Positions 8,473-18,820 are shown, counted from the first letter of the stretch. The stretch: DNA of 64,000 nt from JAMDEO01 sp963775295 (GCA_963775295.1 CAVZIK010000006.1:2604001-2668000); one strand, 5' to 3'. The notes: generated by a model from the letters alone, not told the origin. Numbers and translations: made by a program.

Positions 8473-9135
8473 CGAGCGAAACTCTCCTTGGGGGACCAAC
8501 TGCTCGCCGCCGATGCCCTACTCGCTGGCCTTAGTCTCAGGCCCAGAGTCGGGGCCGCATCTATGGGGCACAGGGAAAGCGCGGCGCTGGCCGCGACACG
8601 CATGTCCGAGTAGATCACCACTCGGTCGTGGTTATTCCCTCGCCTTCCTGCAGAACGCTGCAGACGGGATTCCCCATATTCACGTCATCTGCAGTCGGCG
8701 ATAGAGGACCAGATCGTCAAGGCCCGGGGCCGAGCGGAAGTCCGGCCAGGAACTGGGAGCTGACTTGCCCTTGATCCTCCGAAAGTCATCAATGCATGAC
8801 CCCAAGGATGGGTTGATGTACGGGGTCCGGCATGAGGCAAGCCCTTCGGTGCTGCCGCTCGACTCGCTGGTGGACCTTCCACGCATCTTGTGGGGAGCCT
8901 CCTTGGTGTGGGATACCATCGCGATCTGTTGATCGTGGCAGACCTGACGAATGCTGCCAGCCAAGCCCAAACGGAATTGCTGAGGTGAAAACGCGGACGG
9001 GTGCGCGTAAATAACAACGAGGGCGGCAGACTCCGACCCAAGGCTAGCGGATTGGCTATCCCCGCCTCGTAACTAACTCGGACCGGGCCTGCCCCAGGTC
9101 CCGAGTCTTCGCGCCTAAGGTCAACAAGTTGTAGG
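8473..9135. other. Intergenic stretch inside the island
   Basis: Contains only one candidate small gene on the minus strand (8680-8886) and the 5' leaders of the two large flanking genes, which are transcribed away from each other. A short inverted repeat ACCACTCGGTCGTGGT lies near 8619. Nothing else recognised. Confidence 0.4.
8680..8886 (-). CDS. Small hypothetical ORF, 68 aa
   Basis: Encodes a Ser-rich N-terminus and a more ordered C-terminus (CIDDFRRIKGK ... GLDDLVLYRRLQMT). AAGGAGG at 8898-8904 sits 11 nt before ATG 8886 on the minus strand, slightly far but a perfect core. It points towards the Avs-like gene and away from the PHP-ATPase gene. No family recognised; a chance ORF remains possible. 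Confidence 0.35.
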   Translation of the reverse strand: MRGRSTSESSGSTEGLASCRTPYINPSLGSCIDDFRRIKGKSAPSSWPDFRSAPGLDDLVLYRRLQMT

Positions 9136-12100
9136 ATGCAAATGCAGAGTCGCTTCGAGCGATCAGTCTTAAGTGACACATTGCCTGACATGCCAGGAGA
9201 GTCTGTGAGCCAGAACCGAGAACTTCACAAACGCCTTCGTTCGGCCCAGGCCCGCTTCTATCCTGCTGACTTGCATGTGCACACGCCCGCCTCGGCCGAT
9301 GTGCGCCTTGGTTCGCGTTTTCAAGCGCTGCCGGATGAGTTTCGTGCATCTCTATCAAAGATCTCGGAATCATTGACTGACGATCCCAAAGCGTACGAGA
9401 CATCCGTCCTTGAAGTACTTCCTCCCCAACAGTTCTTCGAACTCCTGGTGGCGAGACGTCACGAACTGACTTCCACTGAAGAGGACGAGGACGGCGGACA
9501 GTGGGGGCTAGCTGCGCTGACGGATCATAACGTGTGCGAGTACTCCTGTCGGGTAGCTGACGTCGCATGGAGCCGACTGAGCGAATGCAAGCTAATCCTG
9601 TTGCCGGGCATCGAACTGAGTGTGACCTACCCAGTGCCTCCCGGCGACAGTTCTGCTAGCGCTCACATTCTCTGTCTTTTTCGCCCCGGCGTCTCTGAAT
9701 CAGACATCAGGGTCGCAATAAGCCGCGCAGCAAACGAGAACTGGACGTTCGGCGCGAGCTTGCCGCTGGCTTCTCTGCCGGAATTTGTACATCGGATCAG
9801 ACGCGATGAGGACTACCCTGCCATTTGCATTGCTGCACACGTCGGCTCGAGTGAGGGCGTTCAGAAAGAAACACGAAACGCCATACTCACTCGGTTGGAT
9901 GCCGCTATCAGTCGGGTCGCCGGTGAGCTCGAGAGCAGCGAGGCACCGGACGTTGAGGTCCTACGCGGCCAGCTTGAAAGGCTGGACCTTAAGCGCACCG
10001 ACCGCGACGATATTGCCTTAGAAATCCTGAACCTACTCGGCCAATGTGGATTCGATGCCCTCCAGGTCCGAGGCAAGGAGGATGAAGTCCATTACCGGCG
10101 ATTGCATCGCTTTCGGCAAGAACTTGGCCGAGCGGTACCAATTGTGTGCTCCGATGCCCACCGAGTACAGGATGCATTTGGAACCGACGCCGGCGTCCCC
10201 TACCTCAAGCTCCCAGACCTCCGAGCCGGCATTTCGCCCAGCGAGATTCATGAAGCGGTATCCAAGGCACTTCGACTCGGCGAGACTCGATTCGGCTATC
10301 TCTCGCCTGAGGGTCCCGGGTATTGGATCGGGGGCCTGGAGATATCTCCAGATGCATCAGATGCGGCTGAATTCTGGCCATCGGAGGGCGCCCCCACAAA
10401 TGCAGAAGAGAGCTTCATTCTTCCGCTGTCCCCCAATTTGAACTGCTTGATTGGCGGCAGGGGTTCCGGAAAGAGCGCTGCTCTCGAAGCCTTGGCATTC
10501 CTTAATCTGCCAACCGATTTCGACAAGCCAGAGCAGAGACGTGAAGACTACTATCTTCGAGCTCAGGCCACCTTGAAGGGATCGACCGTCAAGCTATGCT
10601 GGCAGTTCGTCGGCAGCGATGCGGCACAAGCATTGCCAAAGAAGGCTGTCTTCGCCTCCCGATATTTCGATCCCAGAGGCGGACACAGCGAAGTGAAGTA
10701 CCAGACAGCGGATGACATCGAGCTGCTTGCCGAGCAAGTGCCGGAGCATCCGGTTCAGTACTACCGGCTTGGAGAGATTGAGAAGCAGACCGGAAGCGCC
10801 CGCCTTCGAACTCTGTTTGACGAAATCTGCGGGAGCGACATCAAGAAGCTGGACGAAAGCATCTCAGGCCAAATTGCCGCCCTCTCGAAACAGCGCGCCG
10901 AGATTACGAAGGTCTCAAAGGCAATAGCTGAATTGACCAAGGATGGGTCGCCTCTTCGTGAGTACGCTCGCAGGAAGAGGCTGTTCGCGGAAGTCGACGC
11001 GGCGGACATCAGGCAAGCTTGCCAAGAAGTTGATGAAGTGTCCGCCGCGGAGACGGCGTCGAGAAATGCAAAATTGGAGTGGTCCGGTATTGAGGAATCC
11101 GCAGGACTAGACGAGCTTTCCCGTAGGGTGGGCAACTTCTTCGATCTCTGGGAAGCCGAAAGCCAAGCCGATGGTGATGGCGACCCGAAGCCCTTTCATG
11201 AGAATCTGGCTAGGCTTTGCAGGCCAGAATCCATGCAATCCGGTGAAGATGCCGTACCGCGAACGCGAGTCAGCAATTCTATCTCGGCGTTGGGTGTAGC
11301 CCTGAGTGGCGTCACCAATGATCTCTCAAATGTCGTCGAGGAAGTCACCAACCACGCAATGGATGCGCGAAATGCTCTCCAGGCAAGGGGTTTACCTGCT
11401 GGATCAGCGGATCGCGAGGCCAAGAAGGCGGCTTTGCAAGAATCTGAGAATGCACTCGCTCAGTACCGTGAATTGATTCGGCAATGGGATGTTCTGAACG
11501 ATGCCCGAACGAGCCTTGTGAGTGATCTCCTGTGTGAATCAGAGAGAAGAAGCCTCATACGGCAGCGGACAGCAAGGCAGATAACGGATCGACTGGCCCG
11601 TGATCTTGATCCAAACGTCCTCGTGATTGAGGCCGACGCCCAGCCAGGTGCCGAGAAGATTGAATTCCATGGCTGGCTAGATTCCCATTTCGCGTTCCAG
11701 GATGTGAAGTACCGCCAGCAGCGGATCCAAGCCCTTCTCGCAAGGGGCCTCGAACCTTCGAATCTAAGGCGGTTGCTCCTTTGCAACGGGACTGTGGACC
11801 CCGAGCTCCTCCAAGTCAAGGCCGATAGTGCCGAATCGGGAGCGATTGGCAAGAATATTGCGGATAGTCTGCGCGATCGATGCATGGGCCGAGTGCGGTT
11901 AGAAGCGGAGGCGAAAGAGACCGAGACGGACCATGGTGACTGGCTGGCACTACCGGACGAGATAAAGAAGGGGCTGTGGGCTTTTCCCTCTGCAGACAAA
12001 GGACAGTCAGAGCTGAGGGTGGACGACGTACTCAGGCTGGATGAGATTACTGCTGACGATATCCCTGTCATCCGTCTGAATGATCGGCCCACTGATCCGA

Positions 12101-12516
12101 GGAGCAAGGCACGCCCGGTCGACGAACTCTCTCCGGGGCAGCGCTGCAGCGCTATCCTTCCGATTTTGCTCCTCACCAATGACTGCCCCCTGCTTATTGA
12201 CCAGCCTGAAGACAACATGGACAACCGTCTTATTCGACAAGTCATCGTCAACATACTCTCGAGCATGAAGCTGAAGCGCCAGGTGATTCTGGCCACACAC
12301 AATCCAAATCTCCCGGTACTTGGGGATGCTGAGCAGGCGGTGATCCTCCAGGGCGTGGGGGAGCAGTCATGCGAGGTGAGGGCAATGGGCGATCTAGACT
12401 CCAGCGATGTGGTTCACAACCTTATGGACGTGATGGAGGGCGGGAGAGAGGCCTTCCAGTATCGGCAGACCATGTACCAACTGCATTGGCCAGGTCCGGT
12501 CGCACAAGAGCCGTAG
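9136..12516 (+). CDS. PHP phosphoesterase fused to SMC/Rad50-like ATPase (TrlF-like)
   Basis: About 1126 residues. The PHP metal-dependent phosphoesterase comes first: DLHVHTP (45-51), LTDHN, PGIELSV, AHVGS and CSDAHR supply the usual His/Asp/Glu ligands. An ABC-type ATPase split by a coiled coil follows: Walker A CLIGGRGSGKSAALEAL (~440), long helices rich in Glu/Lys/Arg (~560-900), signature ELSPGQRCSAILP (~1000), Walker B CPLLIDQPEDNMDN (~1020) and an H-loop ATHNPN. The family is annotated as TrlF-type AAA/ATPase and is common in defence islands; a nucleic-acid end-processing nuclease is inferred. ATG 9136 has a weak AGGA site; GTG 9205 has GGAG at good spacing and may be the true start. 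Confidence 0.82.
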   Translation: MQMQSRFERSVLSDTLPDMPGESVSQNRELHKRLRSAQARFYPADLHVHTPASADVRLGSRFQALPDEFRASLSKISESLTDDPKAYETSVLEVLPPQQFFELLVARRHELTSTEEDEDGGQWGLAALTDHNVCEYSCRVADVAWSRLSECKLILLPGIELSVTYPVPPGDSSASAHILCLFRPGVSESDIRVAISRAANENWTFGASLPLASLPEFVHRIRRDEDYPAICIAAHVGSSEGVQKETRNAILTRLDAAISRVAGELESSEAPDVEVLRGQLERLDLKRTDRDDIALEILNLLGQCGFDALQVRGKEDEVHYRRLHRFRQELGRAVPIVCSDAHRVQDAFGTDAGVPYLKLPDLRAGISPSEIHEAVSKALRLGETRFGYLSPEGPGYWIGGLEISPDASDAAEFWPSEGAPTNAEESFILPLSPNLNCLIGGRGSGKSAALEALAFLNLPTDFDKPEQRREDYYLRAQATLKGSTVKLCWQFVGSDAAQALPKKAVFASRYFDPRGGHSEVKYQTADDIELLAEQVPEHPVQYYRLGEIEKQTGSARLRTLFDEICGSDIKKLDESISGQIAALSKQRAEITKVSKAIAELTKDGSPLREYARRKRLFAEVDAADIRQACQEVDEVSAAETASRNAKLEWSGIEESAGLDELSRRVGNFFDLWEAESQADGDGDPKPFHENLARLCRPESMQSGEDAVPRTRVSNSISALGVALSGVTNDLSNVVEEVTNHAMDARNALQARGLPAGSADREAKKAALQESENALAQYRELIRQWDVLNDARTSLVSDLLCESERRSLIRQRTARQITDRLARDLDPNVLVIEADAQPGAEKIEFHGWLDSHFAFQDVKYRQQRIQALLARGLEPSNLRRLLLCNGTVDPELLQVKADSAESGAIGKNIADSLRDRCMGRVRLEAEAKETETDHGDWLALPDEIKKGLWAFPSADKGQSELRVDDVLRLDEITADDIPVIRLNDRPTDPRSKARPVDELSPGQRCSAILPILLLTNDCPLLIDQPEDNMDNRLIRQVIVNILSSMKLKRQVILATHNPNLPVLGDAEQAVILQGVGEQSCEVRAMGDLDSSDVVHNLMDVMEGGREAFQYRQTMYQLHWPGPVAQEP

Positions 12517-12629
12517 ATGGCCGATTGGAGCGCTCTTGGTTTCCCAATATTCTCGCGGAGATACGAGGCATCTGCCTCGACATGACCACGATCGCTGAAT
12601 CGTGTTGACTGCGGCATTGGGAACTAGCC

Positions 12630-15600
12630 CTACTCGAGATTCCACGACCATGTGGAGGCCTTTACCGCCTCGTAGTTGGCATCCAGCGCCGGCTGCAACA
12701 GCAAGATGGCCGCGATCCGCCGACCCATGCGCGTGACCTCGCGCACCTCCTCCACCTTGAGGTCCCGCCCCAGAAGCGCCTTCTCCCGATAGCTCAGCCA
12801 CTTCTTCATCACCTGATATCCGCCGATGGTGTAGCTCCACACCCCGGTCGGCACGCATCTCCAGTAGGCGACGTCGTTAAGATAGACATCCACGGCGCTA
12901 TCCCCCAGTTGAGCAAGCGCCTGCTCCAAGCTGAGTCCCAGGGCCTCAGCCCCCTGCCCGATGGCCGACAGCTCATCGGATGAATACGGTCTAAGAATGC
13001 TCCTTCCCTTGCCCGGCATGGTGACGCCGCCCTGACCGCCGTGACCCCAACCGGCCGTGACGGCAAGATCGCCGGCCCCCTCGTTGAGATTGCCCCCATC
13101 GGCCCGCGAAGCCGCGCCGATGACCTTGAGTTCAGGGCGCAGGCTGCCGGTGGTGACACCGTCGACATCGGTCTCGGGATCGAGCAGGTCGGCCACCTTT
13201 CGGCCCAGCGCGGCCGAGGCGAGGAGAAGAACCTTGGAGTCCGGGAGAGGGATGCGGGGCCAGTCTTGACGTAGGCCACCGGAGTTCTCACCTCGGTAGC
13301 AGGGGCTTTGCATGAGGCATACACAGTGGAAGAACAAATCGTCGGGCTCACATGTCATAGCCCCAAGCAACTTGGAGGCCATTGTTGACACGTTGAAACC
13401 AGGGTATGCAGCGTCGAGGGAATCAAGGCCAATCTGCCCAGCTTCCGGGCGAACGAGCAAAGGAAAGAAGCTCGACATGCCATTCCCAACGGCATCCGCC
13501 AAGACTCTGACCGAATTGCCACGGTCAAACTCCTCCTTCATCTGTCTCTGGCGTGCTTCAATCCATATGTTCCCGACGAAAGCCTGAGCGAAGTAGTCTG
13601 GCCGATTTCTATCCAGCAGTCTCGTATCAGGCTCCCAATACAGCCATCTGATATCAAACGGGCGGTAGTAGTATCGAACTAACTTCTCTGGGAGAAAGCC
13701 ACGCTTGATCAGATAGGCACGAGTCTTCCTAGCATCGAACCCTGGAGTGTCCACCGGGGCTTGCGGAGCAATCTGTCGCATTTCGTCGTCTGAAATATCC
13801 GAACTAAAGTACGCCCGCATTCTTTTTTCTAGTCTGTCGCGGTCTACGTCAACGACGAAATCGTCACGACTTGTCTTCAGCCCGGGAAACGACAGAGGAA
13901 GGAGCTCCGGAAGGCGAGGCCAAGACGTGTAGTTATCGGCAACACCCGCCGAAAAGAACGGCAGCCCCAGCGCCAAGTTCGCTCCGACGTCGACGTAGCC
14001 TCGGGTATCTCCGACGATGGCCCGTTCCACGAGTTCCTTCCGCTTCTCCACTCCCCAGAACTGGGCCACGCTCACTTCCTCCGTCGGCCTGTGGTCTTCC
14101 TTGCGGGTCAACAGCGCGATCGCGGTCCCCACCTGAATCCCCTCCCGATTGTGCTCCGTCGAGAACACGCTCGGGTCGGCCTTGCCGTCAGGGGTCAGTT
14201 TCCCTGTCTTGTACTTGTCACCGTTCAGGCAGTCGATCCAGATCTTGTCGAACACCTCCAAATACCGCTCGCGCATCCCGGTGAATGACAGTCCGTCCAG
14301 CCACGAGTAGTTGGAGATGAAACAAACGATCCCCCTGCCGGTTTTCTCCACGATGCGACGCTCGGCCATGCGGAAGAAACGGACGTAGAGGTCGTTCAGG
14401 CCCTGACCTCGGGGCGCCGGCGCCCTTTTCGTGGTCCGGTAGGCATCGGTCAGGCCCCGTTCTTCGGCTGTCGCCATACCGGCGTACCCGTTATACGGGG
14501 GATTCCCCAGCACCACCAGAATCGGCAGTTCCTGCTTAACGCGCTCGGCGGCGTCGCGCTCGGCCTCCAATTCCGGCAGCGCCATAACCTGCTGGTGGCC
14601 ATGCGGCGATTCCCAGCCGGTGAGCGCGTTGGTGAGGAACACTCCCACCCGTTCGTTCTCGGCCAAGGGGAGGTGCATATTCTGGAGCAGCAGGCCCAAC
14701 TGCATGTGCGCTATCACGAAGGGAGCGGGCAAGATTTCGAATCCGAAGACTCGATCCATAGCCGCCTTCTTGACCTCACCCGCCGAAAGGGCGTCGGCTC
14801 CCTTCTCGTCCAGCGTCTGGGAGATACGCGTGAGCACCTCTACCAGGTAGGCGCCAGTGCCGCAGCAGGGGTCGAGCACGTACACACGCGGGTCGGCCAG
14901 GCCGTCGGGCACGTCCAGTTCCTCGCGCAACACCGTGTCCACACGGGCCACCATGTACTGAACGATCTCCGGCGGCGTATACCACACCCCCAATTCCTTG
15001 CGCAGCTCGGGGTCGAACGCCTCCAGGAACGGCTCGTAGAAATACTGGACGGCGTGATGCTGCTCAAATCGGCTGAAGAATGCTCGTCTATCTACCCGGT
15101 TGAGGGCCGCCGCCGCCAGGTCGAGAAGGGGCACCAGCCCCAATGAACCCAATCGGCTGGGAGTGGCTATCTGATCGAAGAGGGCTTTGACTACCGGTAC
15201 CCGCAAGGTCCAAGCGGCTTGTCTCCACTCAAACGTGCCCGCGTCAACGAACTCCGGAGCCTCGCCGGACTCGTGCTCGTGGCACCACAGCACCCAAGAG
15301 GCAAAAAGGCCGTAGAACAGGGTCTGGACCAGAGTCGAACGGAAAAAATGCTCTCCCTTCTCCCCTTCGAATTTGACCCCCAGCGTGTCTTCGAGCGCCC
15401 CGCGCACGGCATCGAGAGCCGGCAGTTCGGCCAGTTCGGTGAGAACCCGGGCCTCGCGGGCGTAGGAAGCGAGGAACCAGGCCAGATCTTGCGGGGTTGC
15501 CAGCGTGGCCCCGGAGAGCAGGACCCGCTTGAGGAACTCCAGAAAGCGTGCGCCCTGCTCCTGTTCCGTGCGCCGCGGATGAGCGGCCGCGGCCCAGAAC

Positions 15601-16091
15601 TCGGCCTCGGTTGAAGCGAGACGGTAGCGCTCGAGCGTGACCGGGTGACCGTACCGATCGAGACCGAGAAGCAGAAACTCGCGCAGGTTGGTGACCAGCA
15701 CCTGACGGTACGCCTGCAGATAGCCGAGCACCTGCTCTGAGGCGACGATGACATCGATGTCGGCACCGGGAGCCTTGACCTCAATGGCCCCGCGCGCCGG
15801 CTTCTGGCCACCCAGCAGGCTGAGTTGCAGTCCGTCGCCGGCAAGTCGGGGAACGACGGATCCCTTACCTCCGTAAGTCTTTCTGACCTGGTCCGCGGTG
15901 AAGAGACCTCCGTCGGGCAGACCGGCCCCCCGGTTCTTCAAGTTCATGAAACAGCGGACCTTCGGCTTCAGTCCATCCCCGACCTCTTCGAGTAGCGTGC
16001 GAAGAGCAGGATAGTACGACAGCTCGGAGACGCCTTCCCCCGACAGTCTCGTATCCCGAACGTCCGTAATGAATTTCTCAAGTGCGCCCAT
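12630..16091 (-). CDS. Type ISP/IIG-like restriction-modification enzyme (nuclease + N6-adenine methyltransferase)
   Basis: 1153 residues, one polypeptide. Near the N-terminus GLPDGGLF (Asp60) and GAIEVKAPG (Glu104, Lys106) form a PD-(D/E)XK nuclease core. The amino-methyltransferase domain follows with SAM motif LDPCCGTGAYLVEVL (~405) and catalytic NPPY (VVLGNPPYNGYAG, ~530). The C-terminal third should bind the target sequence. No helicase motifs are seen, unlike full type ISP enzymes such as LlaBIII, so it resembles the helicase-less relatives or a type IIG enzyme. Methylation would protect the host site and the nuclease cut unmodified DNA. No separate S subunit or methylase is encoded nearby. 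Confidence 0.85.
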   Translation of the reverse strand: MGALEKFITDVRDTRLSGEGVSELSYYPALRTLLEEVGDGLKPKVRCFMNLKNRGAGLPDGGLFTADQVRKTYGGKGSVVPRLAGDGLQLSLLGGQKPARGAIEVKAPGADIDVIVASEQVLGYLQAYRQVLVTNLREFLLLGLDRYGHPVTLERYRLASTEAEFWAAAAHPRRTEQEQGARFLEFLKRVLLSGATLATPQDLAWFLASYAREARVLTELAELPALDAVRGALEDTLGVKFEGEKGEHFFRSTLVQTLFYGLFASWVLWCHEHESGEAPEFVDAGTFEWRQAAWTLRVPVVKALFDQIATPSRLGSLGLVPLLDLAAAALNRVDRRAFFSRFEQHHAVQYFYEPFLEAFDPELRKELGVWYTPPEIVQYMVARVDTVLREELDVPDGLADPRVYVLDPCCGTGAYLVEVLTRISQTLDEKGADALSAGEVKKAAMDRVFGFEILPAPFVIAHMQLGLLLQNMHLPLAENERVGVFLTNALTGWESPHGHQQVMALPELEAERDAAERVKQELPILVVLGNPPYNGYAGMATAEERGLTDAYRTTKRAPAPRGQGLNDLYVRFFRMAERRIVEKTGRGIVCFISNYSWLDGLSFTGMRERYLEVFDKIWIDCLNGDKYKTGKLTPDGKADPSVFSTEHNREGIQVGTAIALLTRKEDHRPTEEVSVAQFWGVEKRKELVERAIVGDTRGYVDVGANLALGLPFFSAGVADNYTSWPRLPELLPLSFPGLKTSRDDFVVDVDRDRLEKRMRAYFSSDISDDEMRQIAPQAPVDTPGFDARKTRAYLIKRGFLPEKLVRYYYRPFDIRWLYWEPDTRLLDRNRPDYFAQAFVGNIWIEARQRQMKEEFDRGNSVRVLADAVGNGMSSFFPLLVRPEAGQIGLDSLDAAYPGFNVSTMASKLLGAMTCEPDDLFFHCVCLMQSPCYRGENSGGLRQDWPRIPLPDSKVLLLASAALGRKVADLLDPETDVDGVTTGSLRPELKVIGAASRADGGNLNEGAGDLAVTAGWGHGGQGGVTMPGKGRSILRPYSSDELSAIGQGAEALGLSLEQALAQLGDSAVDVYLNDVAYWRCVPTGVWSYTIGGYQVMKKWLSYREKALLGRDLKVEEVREVTRMGRRIAAILLLQPALDANYEAVKASTWSWNLE

Positions 16092-16942
16092 TAGCTTCTC
16101 ACTCTACCTGTAGCCCCAAACGAACTCAACGACGTGGCAGTCGCCAGTCGCCGCGACCGAACCTTCGTCCGAGCCGTGCAGATAGCGAGCCGTCATATTT
16201 GCCATTTTTGGGGCTTTAGCCCGCAGGTCGTGTACATCACGTGAGCACGGGCCGAATCAGCGGCCCGCTCTGGCCCAATCGTTTTCTCACCTGATAAGCA
16301 GAAAGCCCCGCACGTTCGGGCCTTCCATGCAATGTGCCGCGATGAACCCGAGCCCATCGACCCTCGGGTTGCAGGTCCAATTCTCGCTATTCATGCCGTT
16401 TGCTCAGGTGTCGCAAGTTGCGGAAACTGGCTCGCAGCTTCAGCGGCGGCCATCGCAGCCAACGTAGGGTTCCGCCCGTAGCTGACGCCTCAGTCTGGCT
16501 CGCCGCCGTCGGCGTCTCCTCGGGAGCAGGCGCCTTTGCTACGTGCCGGTCCAACGCCGGAACTGGAGCGCCCCGTTCCTCGCCAAACCGGCCGAATGCA
16601 AAGGCGTCAACCTGGTCCGCCCGCACCCGTCAGAAACCACGCCGCCACCCCGGCCCCGGGACAAGGGAATCTCCCACGAGCACCACAGCGTTATCCAGGA
16701 AGAGATAGGCAGATCCCCAGCGCGTCCGCTTGCGCGCAGAAGCCCCAATCGCCACGAGGCTCACGCATCGCCTTCAATGGAAGGCCCACTTTTTGAGTCC
16801 GTCGCCCCCGACAAGGAACCGGTTCCCATGGTACTGTCCTTGAAATCCGCCCGGGTACCTTGTTGCTCGCTACCTTCTGACATAGTGCTTCCAGCTCTTG
16901 GTTGGCTATCATGGCCTAAGGCACTAACGAGCGGGGGGCACG
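16092..16942. other. Long non-coding stretch with hairpins and tRNA-like remnant
   Basis: No convincing gene in 850 bp. Inverted repeats include GGGCT-TT-AGCCC around 16211-16222 and GGGCCG-AATCAG-CGGCCC at 16249-16266. A degenerate tRNA-3'-end-like sequence with a hairpin lies at 16302-16378. From 16380 to 16930 there are open frames on both strands with no good ribosome site and no family resemblance; this may be decayed mobile DNA. Confidence 0.5.
16302..16378 (-). repeat. Degenerate tRNA 3'-end-like sequence plus hairpin (possible att site)
   Basis: On the minus strand this reads like the variable region, T-arm and acceptor end of a tRNA (CCGAGGGTCGATGG... then CGCGGCA). It is followed by a GC hairpin AAGGCCCG/CGGGGCTT (16302-16323) placed as a terminator. 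The 14-bp core CCATCGACCCTCGG (16354-16367, plus strand) is identical to 21314-21327 in the tRNA-Lys remnant, in the same orientation and 4960 bp away. The T-loop is abnormal and no 5' half exists, so it is not a working tRNA. Confidence 0.5.
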
Positions 16943-17737
16943 ATGGCTGGCACGAAGCGATATGTGATGGACAACAGACTCGGGCACGGCCGCTGGGATG
17001 TGCGTCTCTCCTCCTGGAAATGGTTCCACGACTTCATACGTCAGCAGATGTTGATTTACACGAATTTCGTATGGCGTGGTCACCGTTGCGAGGACTGGGC
17101 GCTGGAGTCAGCTCTCGATCGAGAGCTGAGAGGAAGATCACCGTCCGCCCAGCAGCGCGCAACGGTTGAGCATCTTGAGAATTTCCAGTATGCAGTGCGA
17201 GGAAGGCGCGGCCCTAACCCCCCGCGTCTTGAGGTTGAGAATGACTGGTGGGCGCTCGGCCAACACAACGGCTTGCTCACGCCTCTTCTCGACTGGAGCA
17301 GTTCCCCATTTGTGGCGCTTTACTTCGCGTTTGCTCACGACAAGACTCCGCAGACTGACTCCAGGGTTGTCTATGCTCTCTCGCGGATCACGGTTACAAC
17401 GCGTTCGAACGAACTCGAGAAGACCCACAGCGGTCCGGGTCGGCCGCCTGTCGTCGAGTTCGTCAGGCCGTTCTCTGATGAGAATGCACGACTGGTGAAC
17501 CAAGGCGGGCTCTTCACGCGCAGTCCCGCACGAGTGAGTATTGAGAACTGGATGGTGCAACACATCGAGAGAGAATACAGGCGGGGTGCGCTCATCAAGA
17601 TCACGATTCCCAACACATCCAGAGAGGAGTGTCTTCGGGCTCTCAACCGCATGAACATCAACCATCTGACGCTCTTTCCGGATCTCTATGGAGCGTCGAC
17701 TTTCTGCAACACGCGGTTGAAGATAACGAAATACTGA
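16943..17737 (+). CDS. FRG-domain protein
   Basis: 264 residues. Shows the FRG hallmark: VWRGHRCEDWALESALDR (43-60), where WRGH replaces the usual F-R-G, and GQHNGLLTPLLDWSSSPFVA (106-125) leading into LYFAF, the signature QHxGLxTxLLDWTxSPxVALYFA helix. Further conserved pieces are NQGGLFTRSP and a C-terminal NRMNINHLTLFPDLYGA. FRG proteins are frequent in phage-defence and mobile regions; their activity is not settled. ATG 16943 is preceded by a G-rich ribosome site. A HEPN-like gene follows 144 bp downstream on the same strand. Confidence 0.85.
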   Translation: MAGTKRYVMDNRLGHGRWDVRLSSWKWFHDFIRQQMLIYTNFVWRGHRCEDWALESALDRELRGRSPSAQQRATVEHLENFQYAVRGRRGPNPPRLEVENDWWALGQHNGLLTPLLDWSSSPFVALYFAFAHDKTPQTDSRVVYALSRITVTTRSNELEKTHSGPGRPPVVEFVRPFSDENARLVNQGGLFTRSPARVSIENWMVQHIEREYRRGALIKITIPNTSREECLRALNRMNINHLTLFPDLYGASTFCNTRLKITKY

Positions 17738-17881
17738 CGACAATGCTGGACGCCGTCTGAACGATGGCCGGACAGATTCAGCTCGCGTCCTGGTGTGAGG
17801 ACTATGCTGGCTGGCGGAAAACGATAGGTCCCGGCGGGCCGGGGAATCAGCGGTGTCTTTCGTCGACGTGTGGGAGGGGTC

Positions 17882-18820
17882 ATGCCTGAGGAGCTATGGC
17901 TGGTCAACGCGAAGTTGGCAGGTGCGTTCCGCCTATCGGAACGGAGTCGGATCCATTCGGAGCCTCTGTTTGAAGGCCTCAGCAGTATTGCGCTCGCGCC
18001 CGAATTCGACGACACGAAGAAATGGACGGGGCTTCACCGGCTGGAAGCGGAGCTTGCAATTCAGAGGGAGGACGACGACCCTTTGCCAAATTACGTGGTG
18101 TACCAGAATGCAAGAGATCTTGTGCACAACGTCGTGGCTATTGTTGCTCTGGGGTCTGGACAGCGAGTGAGAGTTGAGGGAAGCATAGTGGCAACCATTC
18201 CGACGCCTGGCGATCCGCCGGTGCGTCGCGGAATCGTTGGCTCAGCAGGTGATCTTATTCAGCCCACCAAGTCATCACCTTTCCCCGCCGACCTCCTAGG
18301 AGTGGGATTAGACAGTAGACTGCTCCCAGTTATTCGCTGGTGGGCTCGTGCAATTGCGACCGATGACCCGGTGGACAAGCTGATAGCCCTCAACAGCGCC
18401 CTGGACATGCTGACCGGATCAATCGAGGGTGCTCCTAGTCAGACGAGAACATGCCTCTCGTGCGGCGCTACAACACAGCTTAAGGCCGGCCAAAGGGCAC
18501 GGAACATCTATTTCCTGACGAAGATGGCCGGATTAGACGACTCAAGGGCGGAGGATGTCTGTCAGAGCCGCATTGACCTCGCCCACGGAAGCGCCACCCT
18601 GAGTCACGGCGAGATCGGCCGGATGGATGAGCACGCGTCCCTCTTATCCGACGCCATCCGCGTGGAGGTTGGACGTCGGCTCAACGTCGACTTGCCGAAG
18701 ATTCCAGCATCCCTTCGCGTTGTACCCGAAGGGATGCTTATGGAGGTGGTCTTTCCCGGCACGCCGCCTCCTCGTCTTGCCGAGGAATGTGGGTTTGCAG
18801 TCGACAACCCCGCCAGGTAG
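17882..18820 (+). CDS. HEPN-like protein with CxxC zinc knuckle (MauJ-like annotation)
   Basis: 312 residues. An N-terminal beta-rich half (1-130) is followed by a helical half opening with WWARAIATDDPVDKLIALNS, a pattern seen in HEPN-type proteins often labelled MauJ by automated pipelines. CLSCG (Cys191, Cys194) suggests a metal knuckle. RIDLAH (Arg230, His235) matches the Rx4-6H catalytic motif of HEPN ribonucleases. If active it would cut RNA, which suits an abortive-infection effector; this is inference from the motif. ATG 17882 has GGGAGG 5 nt upstream, better than the in-frame GTG at 17870. It follows the FRG gene on the same strand. Confidence 0.6.
   Translation: MPEELWLVNAKLAGAFRLSERSRIHSEPLFEGLSSIALAPEFDDTKKWTGLHRLEAELAIQREDDDPLPNYVVYQNARDLVHNVVAIVALGSGQRVRVEGSIVATIPTPGDPPVRRGIVGSAGDLIQPTKSSPFPADLLGVGLDSRLLPVIRWWARAIATDDPVDKLIALNSALDMLTGSIEGAPSQTRTCLSCGATTQLKAGQRARNIYFLTKMAGLDDSRAEDVCQSRIDLAHGSATLSHGEIGRMDEHASLLSDAIRVEVGRRLNVDLPKIPASLRVVPEGMLMEVVFPGTPPPRLAEECGFAVDNPAR

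Noticed and set aside
16387..17169. Several overlapping frames on both strands before the FRG gene
   Set aside because: Pro/Arg/Ala-rich, no ribosome sites, no family; probably decayed or non-coding DNA.
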